Positions 6,101 to 6,337 of a stretch of DNA of 6,337 nt are shown piece by piece. The position numbers were made by a program, and so were the translations under genes. The notes below the pieces were generated by a model. That model was not told the origin of the DNA, made no database searches, and saw only the letters and a program-made list of their open reading frames with translations. This DNA is from Planctomycetaceae bacterium. GTDB lineage: Bacteria > Planctomycetota > Planctomycetia > Pirellulales > Pirellulaceae. Where the stretch lies: contig SLMF01000225.1 of NCBI GenBank assembly GCA_007133715.1, positions 1-6,337 of the forward strand, in the 5' to 3' direction. How positions within the stretch are numbered: position 1 is the first letter of the stretch; each line of letters begins with the position of its first letter.

Positions 6101-6336
6101 CCGTTCACCGAGGTCACGATGCGGAAATAGAGCCGATCGTCTTCGGGGTCGAAGGCCAGATCGTCCAGCGGAATCGTGACTTCGAGGTCCTCATGCGTTA
6201 GTATCTCGGTCTCGGTGACCGATGGCGGGCGGTTGGCGATGAAGCCGAAGTTGCCGCCCAGGATCTGTACGTCCGCGGCGTCGATCACTCCGTCGCGGTT
6301 GGCATCGGCGCCGATCAGATAGGCGAACTCGCCCAA
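1..6336 (-). CDS. Giant multidomain surface/secreted protein, internal fragment open at both ends
   Basis: One minus-strand frame stays open for all 2,112 codons, with no stop and no convincing start, so both gene ends lie outside the window. The translation has normal protein character throughout: alternating hydrophobic strands, Gly/Pro/Asp turns, and many recognisable extracellular module types in series (EF-hand loop, cadherin-like, BIG2 twice, ZU5-like, IPT/TIG-like, seven-bladed propeller, CARDB-like twice, an unrecognised beta-rich region, PPC-like, partial Ig-like). No transmembrane helix, signal peptide or catalytic motif is visible in this part; a signal peptide would be upstream of base 6337. 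I find no cysteine, which is common in long calcium-stabilised extracellular proteins. Arg is present throughout but Lys is confined to the middle. Proteins of this build are typical of Planctomycetota and probably act outside the cell in adhesion, matrix or envelope structure; that role is inferred. Internal ATG codons (for example Met141, Met320) are not taken as starts because homologous domain sequence precedes them. Confidence 0.96.
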   Translation of the reverse strand, partial: MGEFAYLIGADANRDGVIDAADVQILGGNFGFIANRPPSVTETEILTHEDLEVTIPLDDLAFDPEDDRLYFRIVTSVNGTAALTLDGRAVRFFPDPGFTGTASFDFQADDGFSQSDIVTITVNVSDAPLVRLDLEQRSLRMDVGELQTLAVIGDFADQTGVVLPASYLQFASTQPSVAHVSSTGHVGGIAEGTAVVLVSARGLLAATTATVGFPHEDLDQFLYVRGLEVYPGALALPEDGTRQLIVSLDNRVDLTAATRRTEYFASNSNVVSVTADGLVTAHNPGVATITVVSGPAEYVLPVRVETPRTEPALVDANGGMIVAADGSLLAIGPGVFNEQTLVSLTPLSQADLPLALPNAFEFVGAFELDLGTAAPELAVQLAIPVSDAFNPGEVIHFFRAGYIPDETGALRQIWWQDDSGIVGEDGMARTTSPPYPGMVQSGVYVAGRAPDWAAGQIRGSVHLGSVNPAGAYAMAFTPLGGGAPIGFVLGSSMLQYQLTLPAEHGTLEVVQIPPIGLPRITSTGVEIQPGLIATFNPVFDDAPTDEDPLAPPRITGMSLIDPDHGPLAEGAEDWVEEALLNSGHGPLLVIFGERFTIDNPDAPLLEGQTLGSDPTQLQVQFRQGSQTFTASPLPHGSGSGILFVPVPRGVILGLAEIIVTRLNHEFTSFSPGNTQWSVSARDSNIAPQLVADGRFVFSAILGGAGAVHWSTNELAARIPLGGDSPDLLRNVRHVALTDDATRLYVPLLGPNGPAVAVVDAIVLREVDVNPATQTTDQILLSPDALPQAIAIHPNNRFAYVSDGRSAQIYVIDIDSASPTFHQWIATISVDPGAPGLSLRGVDISADGRRLYAAATRSSIFQRQGEHGFILVVDTDPQSPTLHRHIGSIAISGRDPQGVTATSDPDLILFANRQPDSVGVGVIRALGDTSWQVANEYSIMFPDFRHYLNVNDAHDIAVLPDMSYAFVAGFNRQVMTDPNFPASGNTSRDPFLGGGGNIGVIRDPLGPNPQVVGATRPIPFSFPQGISLSPDGRYLYGAYTGIGAVFIWDVAELIAAVNDPANAARLHLDPLEDLNPAVVVRADFQFIDGVFQVPPGSNQGPIGIGRVRGMAAPARFNPPLLDTSLFFPEVRLGQQVELPYSISNHGGQFAETDQWTEQLWLVQKSQSGEVLWENLSWSETFDAAGVRTPQITTPALAGNVSTFGAGTITVDMVKHGLVWEVRGIGLPGGDRLLASAPAAWKLPELAATQLVSPDLERIISGDELDLVYTVSNIGDAPVMDGQPQGTAFRWVEQVWIATGRDIWRTPDPLNGVWRHRIAEIHVDAAIGVLTVREYSLDGTQTVSTHEGNFDLAPGDAVHRTIQPDLRNLVLPEGVAFEDLNWVVLVDWPLGQATVDPELSDPGVILEKNEVGRQGDYNAFGFPVRQIDLDPLRILGNFEYNASRQRFEGDGTILIGLKPDDGESFTALVTLEGTLWYTEEKIVGRGLVIPHSEHFAGLHEQHVFHAVPIEFEIEVGEAKAVVKRYRENRAWLQLTTAETLLGDVSVDFKLNEFTFVQPAQGTTADGQIQLRGSVVLPFTLVDNPANFLKAALTDNHYLIVTQEGIDWAGGKLPLPSVQFKKFGLKVKAESMSLEYIGHPSALAAINESKPLVRIRGQLSLDGISKVLKLSRIDKIEADFKPDPGGDDAFLQFGGNGFRIQGTISTEGEITIVPKWSLKEVGLTFGAGAAWGAKIKIGTPIGDLEGELGFIDVEGEAILNLIGADYTVPVPGRPIGTTSLFFQSVGGTLENFRKAAEDPLTLDGRIGLTVGPRVEELTVPLPQWAGGSMAFESFAALDFEGSVNKHRVKGTAEVALINPKLAKLTGTAEANWNELFVSYDGAISLFDGLVQGSSSFRVSAGGNAPLTVNASGSAQVVLPGWLPIGAGTTLATAGYMFQYSHDGDFSNDFVMAYGPVMGIPVGFRVDFDGNFEFLGPRSIPQTNSFDIEPDTPWVMLTVDWDHPSEDVQVQIHRPDGTIVPEEDFANHDGISLIDEFTTATQRTVRIDDPEAGVWDIQVVDDVGLGEIRQAAFRDAGAPPTVELTTLDVDTVETEVVLEYAATFEPDSNPLVALFF
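127..381 (-). other. PPC-like / P-domain-like beta-sandwich
   Basis: Residues 1986-2070. The pattern is PWVMLTVDWDHPSEDVQVQI, then HRPDGTIVPEEDF, then TQRTVRIDDPEAGVWDIQVV. The 'V-x-(V/L)-x-W', 'x-x-P-D-G' and 'x-x-(D/N)-P-x-x-G-x-W-x-(I/V)-x-V' landmarks are typical of the jelly-roll sandwich domains (PPC and related) that accompany secreted proteins, where they add stability or carbohydrate/protein contact. Family-level naming is tentative; the fold class is better supported than the exact family. Confidence 0.5.
385..2106 (-). other. Long lysine-bearing beta-rich region, family not recognised
   Basis: Residues 1411-1984, about 574 residues without a module I can name. It is a series of short amphipathic strands separated by Gly/Asp/Asn turns, for example FEGDGTILIGLK, SFTALVTLEGTLWYTEEKIV, DVSVDFKLNEFTFV, ADGQIQLRGSVVLPF, FRIQGTISTEGEITIV, GLTFGAGAAWGAKIKIG, LEGELGFIDVEGEAILNL and LDFEGSVNKHRVKGTAEVAL. 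The recurring 'G-x-(hydrophobic)-x-(hydrophobic)' strand starts are reminiscent of elongated beta-sheet or beta-groove folds (TamB/AsmA-like) or a beta-solenoid, but this is only a structural impression. Unlike the rest of the protein it is rich in Lys, and from about residue 1640 its Glu codons are mostly GAA. It lies between CARDB-like copy 2 and a PPC-like domain. Confidence 0.6.
2107..2610 (-). other. CARDB-like domain, copy 2, with long insertion
   Basis: Residues 1243-1410. LAATQLVSPDLERIISGDEL leads into GDELDLVYTVSNIG (1260-1273), which aligns without gaps to 1132-1145 of copy 1. WVEQVWI (1289-1295) aligns to WTEQLWL. The end, NWVVLVDWPLGQ followed by VILEKNEVGRQGDYNAF (1402-1418), resembles the usual CARDB finish (a V-x-V-D strand, then a 'V-x-E-x-x-E-x-N-N' turn) with the Asn pair lost. 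The roughly 70 residues between the WVEQVWI strand and the final strands (1300-1370) exceed the usual length of the family and contain a beta hairpin (AEIHVDAAIGVLTVREYSLD). Confidence 0.65.
2653..2982 (-). other. CARDB-like domain, copy 1
   Basis: Residues 1119-1228. GQQVELPYSISNHG (1132-1145) matches the CARDB core 'G-x-x-(V/L)-x-(L/V)-x-Y-x-(I/V)-x-N-x-G'. WTEQLWL (1154-1160) matches the W-x-(D/E)-x-(V/L)-x-(L/I) strand of this Ig-like fold. ITVDMVKHGLVWEVRGIGLP provides the closing strands. CARDB domains are cell-adhesion-related extracellular modules found in bacterial and archaeal surface proteins. The first lysine of the whole window, Lys1163, is in this domain. Confidence 0.7.
3187..4287 (-). 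other. Seven-bladed YVTN/lactonase-type beta-propeller
   Basis: Seven gaplessly alignable blade cores start at residues 684, 731, 786, 838, 895, 952 and 1022. Examples are PQAIAIHPNNRFAYVSDGR (786), LRGVDISADGRRLYAAATR (838) and PQGISLSPDGRYLYGAYTG (1022). Each is followed by an outer strand such as IYVIDID, ILVVDTD, IGVIRD or VFIWDV. The 'G-(I/V)-x-(L/I)-(S/T)-x-D-G-x-x-L-Y' core and the V-I-D ending are hallmarks of YVTN-type repeats in archaeal and bacterial surface proteins. Spacings are 47, 55, 52, 57, 57 and 70 residues. The blade at 952 carries a long Gly/Pro-rich insertion (975-996) before its outer strand. Propellers of this type generally mediate protein or glycan contacts; no lactonase active site was identified. 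Confidence 0.85.
4345..4686 (-). other. IPT/TIG-like Ig-fold domain with an insertion
   Basis: Residues 551-664 start PPRITGMSLIDPDHGPLAEG, matching the P-x-I-x-x-I-x-P-x-x-G-P-x-x-G opening of IPT/TIG domains. LLVIFGERFT (587-596) gives the characteristic strand with G-x-x-F, and ILFVPVPRGVILGLAEIIVT (641-660) gives the 'hydrophobic-V-P-x-G-x-x-x-G-x-x-x-I-x-V' ending. An acidic stretch (569-586) lies between the first and second strands, and a loop of about 20 residues (598-617) follows the G-x-x-F strand; both are longer than usual. IPT/TIG domains are common just before propellers in surface proteins, and that is the position here. Confidence 0.6.
4687..4986 (-). other. Beta-rich inter-domain segment, family not recognised
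   Basis: Residues 451-550 contain several short strands (QIRGSVHLG, AYAMAFTPLGG, MLQYQLTLP, TLEVVQIPP, LIATFNPVF). The segment ends in an acidic, proline-rich linker (DDAPTDEDPLAPP) that leads into the IPT/TIG-like domain. The start, GQIRGSV, resembles the opening of carboxypeptidase-regulatory-like sandwiches, but the rest does not clearly match. No function is proposed. Confidence 0.45.
4999..5406 (-). other. ZU5-like beta-sandwich domain
   Basis: Residues 311-446 open with GGMIVAADGSLLAIGPGVFN followed by EQTLVSLTPL. This resembles the G-G-x-V-x-x-x-D-G-x-x-x-x-I-P-P-G-A-x-x-x-x-T-x-I start of ZU5-type domains. Strands AFELDLG, ELAVQLAIPVSD and EVIHFFRAGYIPDE follow, then LRQIWWQDDSGIVGEDGMAR and a final strand QSGVYVAG, which matches the typical 'property value, then final GxY/FxV' ending. 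The family in bacteria is extracellular and structural. The canonical PPGA is replaced by GPGV, so the assignment is moderate. Confidence 0.55.
5422..5661 (-). other. BIG2-type bacterial Ig-like domain, copy 2
   Basis: Residues 226-305 repeat the BIG2 plan: GLEVYPGALALPEDGTRQL, then VDLTAATRRTEYFASNSNVV, SVTADGLVTAHNPGVATITV and a last strand AEYVLPVRVE. The V-x-A-D-G-x-V-x-A-x-x-x-G-x-A-T-I-T core is a close family match. It is divergent from copy 1, so the pair is an old duplication or two independent acquisitions. Confidence 0.85.
5704..5952 (-). other. BIG2-type bacterial Ig-like domain, copy 1
   Basis: Residues 129-211 show the BIG2 layout: an opening strand LVRLDLEQRSLRMDVGELQTL, a variable middle, then FASTQPSVAHVSSTGHVGG and AEGTAVVLVSARG with a closing strand ATTATVGF. 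The (S/T)xxPSVAxVSxxGxVxxxxxGTAxVxVxA core is the family signature. Such domains are structural or adhesive spacers in surface proteins. A second copy follows after a short linker. Confidence 0.85.
5965..6231 (-). other. Cadherin-like / Big_9-type beta-sandwich domain
   Basis: Residues 36-124 begin with RPPSV and follow the tandem cadherin-like pattern: an early acidic stretch (THEDLEVTIPLDDL), a DPEDDRLYF segment, then NGTAALTLDG, FFPDPGFTGTASFDFQADDG, and a closing strand DIVTITVNV. The Pro-Gly-Phe-x-Gly and Ala-Asp-Asp-Gly signatures are characteristic of this family, found in adhesins and other large extracellular bacterial proteins. The acidic pairs at 63-67 and 109-110 are candidate calcium ligands between domains. 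Family assignment is by pattern recognition. Confidence 0.8.
6238..6336 (-). other. Dockerin-type EF-hand calcium-binding module (second half visible)
   Basis: Residues 11-22 (bases 6271-6306) read DANRDGVIDAAD. This is a full EF-hand/dockerin calcium loop, with D11, N13, D15, D19 and D22 at the ligand positions, G16 at the turn and I18 as the core hydrophobic residue. A helix-like VQILGGNFGF follows. Dockerin type I modules normally carry two such halves; the preceding LGEFAYLIG looks like the helix of a first half whose loop would lie just beyond base 6337. The module sits inside the chain, followed by Ig-like domains, rather than at the C-terminus as in cellulosomal dockerins. This placement is known in giant planctomycete proteins. 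It likely binds calcium as a structural linker; cohesin binding is not supported by anything visible. Confidence 0.8.
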
Positions 6337-6337
6337 C

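Noticed and set aside
4585..6201. Plus-strand open frame of 538 codons
   Set aside because: It is codon-register antisense to the giant gene, its composition is Arg/Gln/His-rich with no domain pattern, and its length follows from rare CTA/TTA/TCA codons on the sense strand.
1..6337. tRNA, rRNA, CRISPR, insertion sequence, promoter or terminator
   Set aside because: The whole window is coding. I saw no regularly spaced direct repeats, no terminal inverted repeats with a transposase, and no T-tailed hairpin.

Overview
The window lies entirely inside one very large protein-coding gene on the minus strand. Reading the reverse complement from base 6336 down to base 1 gives 2,112 consecutive sense codons with no stop. 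Neither the true start nor the stop is in the window, so the gene is longer than 6.3 kb at both ends. Residue numbers below are local: residue 1 is at 6334-6336 and residue 2112 is at 1-3. I see no second gene, RNA gene, promoter, terminator, mobile element or CRISPR array.

The translation reads as a giant secreted or surface mosaic protein built from beta-sandwich and beta-propeller modules. From N to C they are: a dockerin-like EF-hand calcium loop (about 1-33), a cadherin-like/Big_9-type domain (36-124), two BIG2-type Ig-like domains (129-211, 226-305), a ZU5-like sandwich (311-446), a beta-rich linker domain (451-550), an IPT/TIG-like domain (551-664), a seven-bladed YVTN-type propeller (684-1050), two CARDB-like domains (1119-1228, 1243-1410), a long beta-rich region I do not recognise (1411-1984), a PPC-like sandwich (1986-2070), and the start of another Ig/Fn3-like domain cut by the window edge (2075-2112).

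This mix (dockerin-type EF-hand embedded in the chain, cadherin-like, BIG2, YVTN propeller, CARDB) together with GC-rich, C/G-ending codons best fits a member of the Planctomycetota, which often encode such giant proteins. That is an inference from architecture; no ribosomal or housekeeping gene is present to confirm it. Likely roles are cell-surface adhesion, matrix or envelope structure. No catalytic motif was seen.

The most interesting features are compositional. I find no cysteine in 2,112 residues. Lysine is absent from residues 1-1162 and 1861-2112 but present 29 times in 1163-1860. Glutamate codon choice flips from mostly GAG to mostly GAA near residue 1640. Together these suggest the chain was assembled from segments of different origin. 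The 574-residue unrecognised region is the best candidate for an undescribed domain family.
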